A stretch of DNA of 64,000 nt from Nelumbo lutea (GCA_022828595.1 JAKGHH010000008.1:26838378-26902377); one strand, 5' to 3'; counted from the stretch's first letter, positions 10,231 to 23,029 are shown. A program made the numbers and translations. The notes: generated by a model from the letters alone, not told the origin.

Positions 10231-12693
10231 CTAGCGGGGACCCATGCGATCCATAGGACTTATTAAGCGAAAGATAAACAACAGAAATGGTCATTTACTA
10301 AAATACCCTTATAGTTTCATGGATTTACTAAAATATACCCTATAGTTAGCCTTTTACTAAAATACCACTTATAATCTGCAACAAATTTAATCAATCTTCC
10401 ATTAGATAATATTGGAAAATGGCAGTGTTGACCCTAATGTTCATTTAAATAAATTTAATCAAAAGAAGATAGAAATAAAATTACCATTGTTGCCCTTAAT
10501 AAGACACAGACAACCACTCTATTGGCTATATTTGGCCAAATTTGTTTTTTGTATAAAAAAAAATTGTTAAGGGTATTTTTGAAATAAAAAATCATGGGTC
10601 CAATGGAAAAACAAACACTTTTTAATGAAAGGTTGATTAAATAAATAAGTTGTAAAATATATGGGATGTTTTAGTAAAATGAAAACTATAATATAGGTTT
10701 AAGTAAATATATAAAACTATAAGGTGTAGTAAATGACCCTAATAGAAACACATAAGAGTATACAACTATTTTGTATTGTCAACTTTTTAAATAATTAATA
10801 ATTATTCATATTCTATATACTACTTTTAGTAAGTTTTTTATTATACAAAAATAACAATAATTAATTTCAATTAGGTTTATTCATCAAACATATGAAACCA
10901 ACCAACCTAATCAACTCGAACCGAGTTGGTCAGGTTTTCTAATATTTTAAGTTGGATTTGGTTCAAAAAATTCCCAATTTGACCAAGTTGAATTATTTTC
11001 ACTTTGCCCATTTGTAAACCAACCAAAATCAAATGACCTAACCATGGATATATATTAATATTTTATATTTTAAATAGAAAAAGTGAGAATTTTTCATATT
11101 TCTTAGTCTAAAATGTTTAATTTCATAAATCTAATTTTTTAAATAATTGCACTATAATTTTTTAAATTTAATTTAATATTTAAATTTAAATCTTTTGAAC
11201 CGACTGACCTTTACCCAAACCGGTACAACTTGAGTAGGTAGGCTTTTAGAAAAGGTTAGTCAATTTTAGTTAACCAACTCCCCAACCTAACCAAGTCTAT
11301 TTGGTTGGCCAAATAGCCTACAATCGAACCAAACCAACTTACAAACATTGATAATTTTAGCTAAATTAATAATCTTCTCCGATAAATAATAATAGTTTAA
11401 TCTCCAATCATTATTGAAAGTTTATAGCGAAAATACACAATTATTGAAAATATATTGATAAAGAAAAATAAAATAATTATAAAAATACAATAAGTACTAA
11501 AAATATATTAACTTAGTCAATAATCTCTAACAAATATTAATTAATCATTAAGTTATAACAAAAATACAATAAATACAATAAATTTAATTTAAAAAATTCA
11601 ATAATAGTAGTTTAATCTCCAATAGTTATTGGAAGTTTTCTATTAAATAACAAAACAAAATAAATTTATAAATAATCATTGAAAATACATTTATCATAAA
11701 AAACAATAAATAATTAACAAGATAAAATAGATATTAATTTTAATATATAATTATAAAATAAATATAGATTAAGAGTTTAAAATTATTATTATTAAATATT
11801 CTTATTTTTGAAAGTTATTTTCTCGTATTATTACATGATATAAGTGAAATTATTTATTTACAATATTATGTAAAAATATTAAAATATTATTAATTTCAAT
11901 ATTATGTTATAATTATTTTCCTACTTTTCAGAATTTTTTAAATTTATTACATAATTTATTTATTTTAACTATTTAAAATATAGTTATGATAAACGCTTTG
12001 TTATAATTATTTTAACTATTTAAAATACAGTTATGATAAACGCTTTGTTATAATTATTTTTCTACTTTGAAGAATTTTTTAAATTTATTACAAAATTCTG
12101 TTATTTTAACTATTTAAAATATAGTTATGATAAATATTTAAATAATCTATAAAATATTTAAATTTTTTTGTTACTTGCATTTTATTTATTTAAAGCTATT
12201 ATATATTATTAAATATTCAAAAAACATATTAATTGGTAATCCGGAAAAACATTATTTAAATTGTTAGTACATTTTTTTGTGATATATTTTGTAAAAATAT
12301 AAAGTTATTTTTTGTTTTTTTAATAATTTTTGAAACTTATTATATAATTTTGTTAGAATATTTAAACAATTCTTAAATTTTTAATCCAAACTTTCTTTAA
12401 ATAGATATAGATAAAAACTAGGGGAGAGGATAAATAGGATTTAGAGAAAATTTAGGAGAGAAACTCTATACGAAATTAGAGATAATTTTGGAAATAAATA
12501 GGAATTAGAGATAATTTTGGAGAAAGTGGTATAGTGGGGGAGGTAGTTTAGGAGAAATTTTAGGAGAAGAGATTATTTAGGTTATGGGAAAGTGCATCTC
12601 ATTGGTTGTTTCAAAAATGACATGGAATAAAAAAATAAAAAAATTCAAAAAAAAATAAAAATTTTCTTCATTGCCTTTTTTAATATATATATA
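10231..12693 (-). mobile_element. Non-autonomous Helitron, copy 1 (3' end at 10231)
   Basis: Read on the minus strand, the element ends in a hairpin region followed by CTAG (complement of 10231-10234) and then T, the Helitron 3' signature. In this copy the hairpin (CCCATGC GAT CCATAGG on plus) has decayed. The sequence runs parallel to copy 2 throughout: GGTCATTTACTAAAATA, GGTTTATTCATCAAAC, the AGTTGGTC block, and the tail GCATCTCATTGGTTG. There is no Rep/helicase ORF; every frame is closed and the interior is extremely AT-rich. The 5' end lies in the TATATA run just before copy 2 and is not exact. Confidence 0.7.
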
Positions 12694-15525
12694 CTAGCGG
12701 GGACCCATGCGATGCACGGGATTTATTAAGTGAAAGCTAAATAATAGAAATGGTCATTTACTAAAATACCTCTTATAGTTTCATAGATTTACTAAAATCT
12801 ACACTATAGTTAAAATTTTACTAAAACACCACTTATAATTTGCAATGGATTTAATCAATCTTCCATTAGGTGACAATGGAAAATGACAATGTTGACCCTA
12901 ATGTTCATTTAAATAAATTTAATAAAAGGAAAATAAAAATAAAATATCATTTTTGCCCTTTATAAGACATGGGCAACCACTTTATTGGCTATATTTGGTT
13001 AGTTTTGTTTTCTGAACAAAAAAAAAGTGTTAAGAGTATTTTTAGAATAAGTTGTAAAATATATGGTTGTTTTATTAAAATGAAAACTATAAGGTAGGTT
13101 TAAATAAATATGTAAAACTATAAGATGTGTTCTAGTAAATTACCCTAATAGAATCACATAAGAGTATACAATTGTTTTATATTTTCAACTTTTTAAATAA
13201 TTAATAATTATTCATATTTATATACTACTTTTAATAAATTTTTTATAATACAAAAATAAAAATAATCAATATCAATTAGGTTTATTCATCAAACTGATGA
13301 AACTGACCAACCCGATGAACTCGACCCGAGTTGGTCGGTTTTGTAGTATCTTAGGTCAGCTTTGGTTCAAAAATTTCCCAATTCAACCAAGTTGGATCAA
13401 TTTCACTTTGGCCATTTGTAAACCAACCAAAATCAAATAACCTAACCATGGATATTTATTAATATTTTATATTTTAAATATAATTTCTAATATGGAAAAG
13501 TGGGAAATTTCCCATATTTCATAGTCTAAAATGTTTTATATAATAAATCTAATTTTTAAATTTGTTTTATTATAATTTTACTATAACTTTTAAAATTTAA
13601 TTTAATCTTAAGTTTAAATCATTTGAGCCGACTGACCAAACCAAAAAATTGACCCAAACCGATACAACTTGAGTGGGTCAGTTTTTACAAAAAGTCAATC
13701 GGTTTAAGCTGACCAACTCCCCAACCTGACCAGGTCAGTTTGGTTGGCCAAATAGCCCATGACCAAACCAAACCAACTCAAGAACACTCATAATTTCAAC
13801 TAAATTAATAGTCTCATCTCTGATACATAACAATAGTTTAATGTTCAATAATTATTAAAAATTTATAGCAAAAATACACAATTATTAAAAAAATATTGAT
13901 AATAAAAAATATAATAATTACAAATAAGTACTAAAAGTATATTAACTTAGTCAATGAATAGTATAATCCCAAATAATAGTTTAATCTCTAAGGAATATTA
14001 ATCAATAAGTTATAACAAAGATACAATAAATACAATAAGTACGATAAATTAAATTTAAAAACTTCACTAATAGTAGTTTAATCTCCAATAAATATTGAAA
14101 GTTTTCTATTAAATACTTATTGAAAATACATTTGTGACAAAAACAATAAATAATTATTAAAATACAATAAATATTAATTTTACTATATATAATTATATAA
14201 TAAATACAAATGAAGAGTTTAAAATTATTATTAATAAGTATTAATTTTTTGAAAGTTATTTTCTCGAATTATTACTTGATATAAGTGAAATTAGTTATTT
14301 ACAATATTATGTAAAAAAAATAAATTATTATTAATTTCAATATTATTTTATAATTATTTTTCTACTTTTCAGAAAATTTTTAAATTTATTATATAATTTC
14401 TTTATTTTAACTACTTAAAATCTATTTATGTTAAATATTTTGTTATTTAAAATACATAGTTATTTAAATACTTAAATAATATGTAAAATATTTAAATTTT
14501 AAAATATTAGTTATTTATGGAATTTAATTATCCATAAAATCATAATTTATACTATTATTACATAATTTCATATTAAATTTATAATATATTAAATTTTTAT
14601 TAATTCCAATATTTTGTTATAATTATTTTTTGCCCTAAAGAAATTTTTTAAATTTATTACATAATTTCGTTATTTTAACTACCTAAAATCTAGTTATGAT
14701 AAATATCTAGTTATTTAAATATTTAAATAATCTATAAAGTATTTAAAATTTTTTGTTATTTGAATTTTATTTATTTAAAGCTATGACATGTTACTAAATG
14801 TTTGAAAAACATTTAAATTGATGATCCAGAAAAAACATAATTTAAATTGTTAGTGCATAATTTCATGATATATTTTGTAAAAATATAAAATTATTTATTA
14901 GATAATTTCTTTATTTTAACTATTTAAAATATAGTTATGATAAATATTTAGTTATTTAAATATTTAAATAATTTACAAAATATTTGAGTTTTATTTATTT
15001 AAAGCTATTACATATTATTAAATATTTGAAAAGCATTTAAATTGATAATCCAGAAAAACATATTTTAAATTGTTAGTACATAATAAATAATCTAGAAAAC
15101 ATATTATTAAATATTTGTGTTTTTAATAAATATTTTAAAACTATTATATACTTTTGTTAGAATATTTAAATAATTCTTAAATTTTTTAGTCCAAACTTTC
15201 TTTAGATAGATATAGATAAAAAGTAGGGAAGATGATAAATAGGAATTAGAGATAATTTAGGAGAGAAACTCTCTACTAAATTAGAGATAATTGTAGTGAT
15301 AAATAGGAATTAGAGATAATTTAGAGGATAATTGGAGAAAGTGGGGGAGGTAGTTTAGGATAAATTTAGGAGAAGAGATTATTTAGGTTATTGGGAAAAT
15401 GCATCTCATTGGTTGCTTCAAAAATGACATGGAGTAAAAAAAACAAAAAAAAAAGAAAATTTTGTGACCACTTTGTTTAATATATAATATAAAATATATT
15501 ATATATATAAATATATATATATCGG
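12694..15525 (-). mobile_element. Non-autonomous Helitron, copy 2, directly abutting copy 1
   Basis: The plus-strand start CTAGCGGGGACCCATGCGAT is the reverse of a Helitron 3' end. CCCATGC (12704-12710) and GCACGGG (12714-12720) form a 7-bp stem with one wobble pair about 6 bases from CTAG. The element continues as a diverged copy of 10231-12693 to the GCATCTCATTGGTTGC tail near 15400 and a TATATA run at 15480-15525. The 5' TC end cannot be fixed inside that run. No helicase ORF is present. Confidence 0.72.
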
Positions 15526-15775
15526 TTGTGCCACAGGCTGGATTAAGTTGTGCCGGGACGGGCCGCGGGCCACGAGCGGCATGACACGACAGTGCGGACC
15601 ATGCCAGCCTAGCCTACTGACTTGAAACCCCAAGCTCTGCATGGCCCATCGACCCATACAAATCGTGCCAGGCCACGACACAGCCCATGGACCACCGAGC
15701 TAGGTTTGGCTGGGCCGGCTCAAAATCGTGCTCGGCCGCGGGTGGCACGACCCAATTTACACCTCTACCCACCCA

Positions 15776-17400
15776 TGTGTGCCCCACTTTGCCAAGAAAA
15801 AAAATCAAGTGGGCCTTAAGTTAAACTATTCAAGGAAAACTAAGATAAATTTGATATTCTAAAATCTAGCAATTCAAAATAACAATAAGTGTGACAAAAG
15901 TATAATAAAGGCAATTTCAAGAGAGACATTGGGGCATGCTTTGGGAAAAGACATGGATATTATGAAAAAATTAAGATACACATAGCAACATCAATTTAAA
16001 GTTCAAAAGGACATAAATATGCATGGTAAATAAAACATAAGAAAAATACTTTAATACTTTATATGAAGGACGTACATGTGTATTGGTGTATCCATGCATA
16101 TCTAGATGCATTGATATAGATGATGCACCCCATATTTTGATTCTTGCTCATACCAGGGTCAATTATATTCCCTCCACAACTATGAGGCACAAGCTATTTA
16201 ATACACATCATTAGACTGTATTAAAGATATACGGGGAAGGTCCATTTGGTTGTAAGTTTGTGGCAATCAACATAACTATTTAGGTATTTACACTTGCCTA
16301 TAGAGCCATATACAACAAATAGGACTCACATTGGCCTCAATTCACGAGAAGAAGCAAGTAAAAGAAGTAATAAAAGTGGATTTGGACCAATTGGTCTTAG
16401 CAACATCAGCTACCAAAATAATGTTAAAGGTTATTTTGAATAGACTAAAGAACTCTTTTTCAGGGGTCTTCAATCCAAGGCAACTGGATAACATGGCTAA
16501 AGAGAGGTCATGAAGAAGAAGAAGAAGAAGAAGAAAGGCGATGTAGCTACTTTATGTTGAAGATTGATCTCTCCAGGGCCTAAGATCGAGTTAGTGGCCC
16601 TTCTTGAGGTGAGTAATGCTTGTATTGGGTTTCTCTTTAAACTTCATGGGTCTAGTGTATAATCGCATCTCCACCTCTATAATGGTTATAATTATTAATG
16701 GTGCTTTGAATTGTTACTTCTCTCCTTCATGAGGACTTATGCAGGGCTGTTCCCTTAAGCACTCGAGATTTCCTACTCACTTTTCCTATCCACTCTCTAC
16801 CCGGGAGCCATACATCTCTATTATGAATTGAAAGATGTATGATTCCAATTCACTGCGGGTAGAGAGTGGGTAGGAAAAATGAGTAGGAAATCTGGGCTCT
16901 TAACAGTTAGCCCTACTCCACCAAACTCCAGGGCTGTGTTTGTTTGAAAAGGAAGGTAAGGAAAGGTTTCCCTAAGTACGTTTTCTTTCAAATCAAACAC
17001 AGCCCAAGGGAGCCCACATCTACTGCAACTATATAAGACAGCAGCAAAATCTTGCAAATTTGCAACTCAGAGATTTTTTGTGTTCAATATTCAAGGTCGG
17101 ACCTATCACCCATGAAATAAATTAAAAGAAGCTCATCCACTGCAACCACTTTTGCATCATTTTGTTGCATTAATTGATGAAACATGAATTTAGTTTAAGA
17201 TTCAAGAGAGAGAATAGAAAGAGAGTTGAAGGACGGACAGACGGAGAGAATTTACACTTTGAAAACAGCTCAACTTCAAAACTTGCATTAGAATCTACAA
17301 CTTTTATTACAGCTCAATTACACTTTCAAATGCATTAATGCGTTTATTTATCTACAACTTAAAAAACCTATCACATAGGTTGGACGTACGATGGAGTGAT
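15776..17400. other. Intergenic stretch; possible L1 trace and small fold-back elements
   Basis: No host gene is supported. 16400-16500 (plus) reads a short KVILNRLKNSFSGVFNP, resembling the L1 reverse transcriptase step KIxxKVLxNRL; this is weak. 16509-16536 is a GAA microsatellite. 16766-16893 is a strong inverted repeat, listed separately. 16932-17006 is a smaller fold-back with ends GGGCTGTGTTTG and GGGCTGTGTTTGATTTG. Confidence 0.45.
16766..16893. repeat. Near-perfect inverted repeat, about 38-bp arms (fold-back MITE)
   Basis: The left arm begins AGATTTCCTACTCACTTTTC and ends CTCTCTACCCG. The right arm begins CGGGTAGAGAGTGGGTAGG and ends GAGTAGGAAATCT, complementary with only a few mismatches. 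The 50-base centre contains a smaller pair, CATACATCT and AGATGTATG. A transcript would form one long hairpin. No target duplication is obvious. Confidence 0.8.
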
Positions 17401-17421
17401 CATTACAGGCTTCTCTAGCGG

Positions 17422-17661
17422 TTGGCCGAAGTTACAAAAACAATGGGAATTGAAGACACAAAGTTCAGGATGAAGAAACTAAATAGAGAACCGGCGGAGA
17501 AACTCCGGCCGATGGATATTGAAGATCTAAGCTGGGCCTGTTTGGTCCAGGATATGGAGATGGCGGAGATGGACGTGATGGACGACCTGATACGCTTCCC
17601 TCGTGGCTTATCACCTCAAAACCCCTGCATGGCTTACCTGCAATATGATTCAACAAGATGA
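17422..17661. other. GC-richer patch with open frames on both strands, unidentified
   Basis: This patch is less AT-rich than its surroundings and open on plus (79 residues from 17422, acidic, with MEMAEMDVMDD) and on minus (63 residues, 17656-17465, with SRPSPPSPYPGPNRPS). I do not recognise either product. The minus frame is preceded by a TTGCAG that could be a splice acceptor, so it might be the last exon of a decayed gene. Nothing upstream supports this. It could equally be a captured gene fragment. Confidence 0.25.
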
Positions 17662-18083
17662 AGTCAGGTCACAAGAAATCGACTATTTTTCTTATTTTGT
17701 CTGAAACCCATAATGGAACTTTGCTCGTTTCATGGCTGTTGATCGATAGTGGTATTATGTACAAAAAGTGATGTATATTGTATTCCCTCCATGTGATGAT
17801 GAAAACCGTTGGATTGGAATATTTTACTAATAGCAAGCCATATATAGTCTAGAAATATCCAGGTATAGACATAGAATTGAATACAAACGAAAAAAAAAGA
17901 AGAGATTCCAAACATATATAAAGTAATTACCTGAAATGTTAGACAGTTTTGTATGCCCTTAGCTTCAATCAGAATGATGTATTTTATGAGTTTATTATAA
18001 ATGAATAAAAGTGCATACTTGATTCATATTCCCTTGGTATGTTTCTGTATAATGCCCTTAAACTAGATACTTAATGAGACTTG

Positions 18084-19834
18084 TGTTAGTTTAGAATGTT
18101 CACAGCCAGTGGGTCGGTCTGGGGAGACATATCCTGACAAGGCTGACACTGTGGTGCCACCAAGTCGGTTGGGGTGGCTTGTCTTAGCTGCCAGGGTGAG
18201 ACCCTAGGCACATATACTGTAGGATTAATTGAATCTTTGAACTGGACCAGATTTCCAGTATTGCCGTGGACCTTGGAGATTGATGGGCAAAACTGAAAAG
18301 TTACACCCGACCCCTAGACTCAATTATGATACTGCACTAGGTGTCGGATCGGGCTATCTTTGATGTACCAATCAGTGAGATCCTTAGCGGGGGTCAAAAC
18401 CTGGGTATGTTGGGACAATCCAAGAATTCATCTGAGTGGGTGATCATAGTGACAAGATCAGCCCCTTTGTCGGACAAAGGTAATAATCGGGGATGCACTC
18501 TCACTGTTGGAAACCAAGACTGCCGGCAGTCGATTTCAACCGTTGAAATTTGTTTTGCAAAGTATATTTTATATGAGATATAAAAGTATATATATTATGG
18601 TTTCTAAAATGTTTGCAAAAGGTTTTAATTCCCGGGATCCATATAAGTGGAGAGTGCAACACTGTTCCTTGCAGTCGAGGTAGAGGTTCTCTTTTGTCAG
18701 GCAGTGTATGATCATTAAGGGCTGAGAGGTTAAGTGTAAGACCATTGAGGATAATGCCTAATGGGCTAATCTTGCATTTGCCCATAGTCCCTGTGTGTTA
18801 CGAGGTGGCTTGGCCCAGGGACCACTTAGGGTAAGTGTTGGGCCCATAGATCCCATTCGATGGGTTTCAGGGGGTGTACTGTCTTTAACAGTGTATTCGA
18901 CCAGGCCTTGTAACAAAGGCTGGGCCGAAACCATGTGGCTGATGTGTAGATCAATGCTTGGGTCCCACGCCATACAAGGAAGCCCAACTGGACAGCAGTT
19001 AGGAAGGTTAAGTGAGCACATAAGCTTAATGGGCCTAAAGCCCATTTTGAACTTGGCTATTTATTTAGTTAATTAAAGGGGCGAATTCTGAGATGGATTA
19101 GCAGATAGGATAGGGTCTTAATCCTATCCACTCAGAGAGTCCAGATCTGAATGTGATTCAGATCTAGAAACCTCCTAATGGGATTAGGAGAAAGCTAATC
19201 TAATCTGCAGATAAGATAAGGGTTTATCCTTATCACTAGAAGAGAAGGCTGATCCAAATATGATTTGGATAAGCAACTCCTAATGGGATTAGGAGTTGAT
19301 CTTTTAAGTTAACAAAAAGAAGGAGGGGGTGGCAGCTTTTAGGAGACATACATCAGATCCTCTTTAGTGCTGAAATCAAGAAGAGAGAATTCTACCCCCT
19401 GCGAATACTCTCTTGCCGCCTCCCTGTTCTTGCCGCCCTATTTTCCAGTTCGATCTCCAGTTGTGGGAGAAGTCAAGATTGGATCTTGACATCAGTTCTT
19501 TGAGAAATGATTGAAAGGAAGTTGTGCTCACGTACCATTCTACTGATTCTTGCGAAGGACAAAGTTCTTGGGGAAGAACACTACTGATTCTGCTCCATCC
19601 TGCACTGCGCCATCTTCAGTGGGAGCAGTCTTTTGATCCTTCCTTGGGCGTGAACACCTTCGTTGGGAGATATTACTTCTCCGTATCAGGTATAATTCTC
19701 TCATATTCCTTTTGGTTCAGATCTGGTTCAGTTTAAGGTTCAAGAATGATTCTTGAAAATATGATTTTCTAAATAGGGAATGGAATTCCCAGTTGAAGGG
19801 AGAGAAAAATTTTTGAAATTCGCCCCTTATTCCA
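18084..19834 (+). mobile_element. LTR-like non-coding region (boundaries not fixed)
   Basis: About 1.7 kb lacks coding frames but looks like a plant LTR. It is GC-richer than its surroundings, and a TATTTATT box at about 19058 is followed by a leader-like segment. Later come pyrimidine-rich U5-like text and splice-like words. AAGGGGCGAATT (19076-19087) recurs exactly inverted as AATTCGCCCCTT (19817-19828). I found no paired LTR, primer-binding site or target duplication, so solo LTR is only the best guess. Confidence 0.35.
19104..19288. repeat. Cluster of consecutive short palindromes
   Basis: Within about 185 bases there are at least five hairpins. GGATAGGA pairs with the following TCCTATCC; AGATCTGAAT-GTG-ATTCAGATCT has a 10-bp stem; CTCCTAAT-GGG-ATTAGGAG occurs twice (near 19171 and 19268); GATAAG...CTTATC; and ATCCAAAT-ATG-ATTTGGAT. 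Loops are mostly three bases. The cluster lies just after the TATA-like box of the LTR-like region, so it would be in the leader of any transcript. Confidence 0.75.
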
Positions 19835-20740
19835 CAATCTTTGGGCGTCCATGGGATGGATCGCTCATTCCTTCATGAAATTGGTCTAGCTTGGCAAAAA
19901 TTATTGGAAACTCCAAGAAAAATGAAGAGGGAAATGAGAAAGAAATGCTTCAACTTTAAGGGGCTCTCCATGTTATCTGGTGGTTGGTAGTTTAATGAAT
20001 GAAATGCCAATGTCATTAAGTATATTTATAGACTCTTTATAATTTTTTGGGTGCTCAAGTTTGTGTGGAAGTTGGTAAGTAAAGCACGACAGAGATTGAG
20101 AATTGAACATGGACCGAGTCAAGACAGTAGAAGAAACCCAAGACCAACTCACTATTCCTGAACATTTCGCCTCTATCTGTCTGACTTGGATTTCATTCAA
20201 ATCTTGAATCTTGATCAATATTGGCTGCTGAGCCTTTTACACAGTCCATGGGACGGCCAAATTGAAGAACATGGATTTGCAGAAGTACACGTTTACATAC
20301 ACGGTTAAGAGAGAGAGAGAGACAACATTGACCCAGATTTTTTTTTTTTTTTTTGTATTCTCCTTGACCCCTTTTCTCCCCAAAGTGATGGTTAAGGCCT
20401 TAACGGATTTGATTCCGCATCACTGCTGGAACAAACGAGCCACCTCTCGGTTGAATTATATTTCAGAGCTTTCATGCATGGCTCCTTTTCAGCAAAATCA
20501 TTTACGTTGGAAAAAAAAATTAGTAGTCCAGACTTTCAATACCTGTAAAATGGTGACGGACTATAACTTGCCACGTGGCATTTAATGACAGGATCAGGGC
20601 CCACGATGGAAATTAGCTGAGTCAAAAATCTATTGAAATATTGACGTCCTATATGTATGTAGATCTCTTTTTACATTTCAAGGGTGGAGGAAGTTCTATC
20701 ACAACTCTTGAAAAGATATACAGAAGAATAATCAAAGAAC
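19835..20740. other. Intergenic stretch
   Basis: No gene is recognised. It holds a short GA run (20311-20322) followed by a T run (20339-20355), and CCACGTGGC (20571-20579), a perfect palindromic G-box. The frame at 20262-20585 runs through these low-complexity runs and shows no domain. Confidence 0.45.
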
Positions 20741-20743
20741 TAA

Positions 20744-20991
20744 GGGTCTGTTTGGCTTGTAGTTGGAATCAGAATTGAAATGGTCTCTTTCCTTCATCTG
20801 TTTGGTTCAGATGGGAATTGGAATCCATTGGAATGGATTTTCATTTTCAAGGAAGTGGGAGGGAATGGCCGTTTCTTCAAATGGGTGAATGTCATTCTAC
20901 TAAGAATGGGAATGGGATTTCAATTCCATGTAACTAAATGGTTGGAATCATTTCAATTCCAAACCCCTATTCCCACGAACCAAATGGACCC
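20744..20991. mobile_element. Tourist-like MITE, family A copy 2
   Basis: The ends are GGGTCTGTTTGGCTTGTAG and, inward from the right, GGGTCCATTTGGTTCGTGGG, flanked by TAA on both sides (20741-20743, 20992-20994). The interior shares GGAATTGGAATC, GGGAATGG and CCATTCC words with the copies at 5103, 23446 and 59855. Confidence 0.88.
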
Positions 20992-21182
20992 TAATGTATC
21001 ATTTATGAAGTAGAGAAGAACTCATGGCCAACAGAATTCTCACAACTCTAGTTCCTTGTTTTCTTGTTAACCATCTTCTGTAGTTAGCTTGCTATCAAAT
21101 CCATATGTATGTTAATTAGTAGGTCCTGTTCATCATGATAGTACTTCAACATGAGGAAGCATATTTCTTAGCAGCAGTTGGT

Positions 21183-21325
21183 TCACAGGAATAGAGATCT
21201 GGAATCGGAATTAGAATGGACCATTTCAATTCCAACTGTTTGGTTGAACGGAATTGGAATCCCATTCCCATTCCTGGTGGAATGACATTCTCCCATTTGA
21301 GGTCATTCTTACTCCATAGGGAATA
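21183..21325. mobile_element. Truncated family A MITE fragment
   Basis: GGAATAGAGATCTGGAATC leads into GGACCATTTCAATTCC, CTGTTTGGTTGAACGG and GGTGGAATGACATTC. These are internal words of the family A MITEs in the same order, but both termini are missing. Confidence 0.6.
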
Positions 21326-21448
21326 AAGTCAAAATGATTTATTAACTTATAATTTGCAATTTACATATGTCCTTGAGAACCAAATCTGGTCTTTCCTTGA
21401 TTACCATATGGAACAGAAGAAAAGAAAAGCAATTTTTTTTATGATTTA

Positions 21449-21563
21449 GGCTGCATTTGGCATGGATTTATTTCCTTTTTACAATTAAAATGCCTCTATC
21501 AATACTAGATTTTTACTGCAAAAAGAAGATAAGTCCTTAAAATAAGAAATGCCAAATGCAGCC
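21449..21563. mobile_element. Small MITE, 115 bp
   Basis: The ends are GGCTGCATTTGGCATGG and, inward from the right, GGCTGCATTTGGCATTTC, a 15-bp perfect terminal match. The flanks are TTA on the left and TAG on the right, so the 3-bp duplication is imperfect. The interior is AT-rich and non-coding. Confidence 0.65.
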
Positions 21564-22696
21564 TAGATGTGATCTTCCACCAAATTATAAAAATTGTAGC
21601 ACTGAACAAAAGGCCAATTGCAAATGGATTGGTTTTATATCACATTTAATTGGAGCCAAGTTCAAATCAGATATTATCCATGGATTTACATCAGTGTCTA
21701 TCTGTGTCTCAACATTCTTTAATATGACGTGCCATTTAAAGTAGAATTAATGAAAGCATTGTATATGAAATAATGTTAATGGATGGTTGAGGTTGAGATA
21801 GTTAAAAGTGTGGCTGAAAATGTCTACATTATTTTAAAGTGTTAATTTATATATTGGTAGGTGAGAATAATAGACATTACCAAAAAAATAAGAAAGGGGG
21901 GCGAGAAAAAGCTGAGGTCTTTACAAGCACATTCAACAAGATCCAGACCAAATCATGTTATCCTGGAATTGTCGGGATGCGCCACCTAGTTGTTTAACAC
22001 TTGAAATATCTCCCCATATGGTCAAACCAGGATGTTCTCTTTCTTTGTGAAAGCAAATCCAAAAATATACTTAGAAAAGCTCATCAAAGTTTTGTTCTTT
22101 CTTTGGGTCAACCAGGGGGATTGTAGTTAGGTTGGAGAAAGGGCATGAATGTGACTGTGATTATTGCAAATTCTAATATTATCCATACAAAAGTTATTGA
22201 TTATCCTAGCTCCTTGATCTAACTAGGAATTTAATTATATGTGTCTATGGTCATCCACTCAAAGACAAAAGGAAGTGTGGGACTATTTAAAACATATCAG
22301 CAGTTCCATATCCAATCCTTGTTTCATGTGGCTGGGAAGTTTGGTGGTTTATATGCAAATCCAAAACAGATGCACCATTGGCTTAATTCCATGGCCCTCC
22401 CTTCACTTGGTCAAATGGGAGAGAGGGTGATGAGCTAGTCATCAAAAGACTCAATAGAGCTTTGTGTTCCTCTGAGTGGCTAACCAGATTTCCATATTCT
22501 TGGGTTCAGCACTTAGTAGTGGGCCGAGGTGACCATCTCCCAATTGTGCTCTGTACTGTTGCTCAACAGACTGATCACCGACCCAACCCACGTTATTGTC
22601 CATGGGCTTAAGGCTCTTCTGAATAGGAGGTTGATCACCCAATCGTCCAAGCACATTTACCTCAAGGTCATGGGTTAGGTTCACGAAAGCCAAGGG

Positions 22697-23029
22697 GTTG
22701 TTTGGTATTGATGGCGTTTATAAGATAAACGTTTTGTATGATTTTGTTTTAAAAAATGAGATAAAATCTGTTTTAAATGTTCTGTATGATTTTTTTTATG
22801 ACTCAGAGTCATTAGGCGCCACTAGACCCCATTAGGTGTCATATAAGCTAAACAGTGAAAAATTGGTCTTGAAAATGAAAAACGTCAAAATTGGCATTTT
22901 TTTAATAAACGATTCACACGATTTTGGAGAGAGTTATTTATCAAATAAACGGCTCAAGCAAATAATTTTTTAAGCGTTTTCTGAGTTGGCACTGTTCTTA
23001 AAAAGCTACATCAATACCAAATACCATCC
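22697..23029. mobile_element. Candidate MITE inside the L1 remnant
   Basis: The left end GGGTTGTTTGGTATTGATGG and the right end, inward, GGATGGTATTTGGTATTGATG share TTTGGTATTGATG. It contains ATAAACG-type words in both orientations. The flanks CAA and AAA do not give a clean TTA/TAA duplication. Confidence 0.5.

Larger units (their letters stand above)
9886..15767. mobile_element. hAT-type element split by two Helitrons
   Basis: The ends are TAGAGGTGTAAAATGGGC and, inward from the right, TAGAGGTGTAAATTGGGTCG. The outer 345 bases (9886-10230) and last about 240 bases (15526-15767) are GC-rich with GGGCCG and CACGACCC words, unlike the AT-rich middle. The flanks TTCACCCA (9878-9885) and CCCACCCA (15768-15775) would be an 8-bp duplication with two mismatches. 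The same family recurs at 24520-26159. Without the Helitrons the element would be about 590 bp, with no transposase. Confidence 0.65.
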
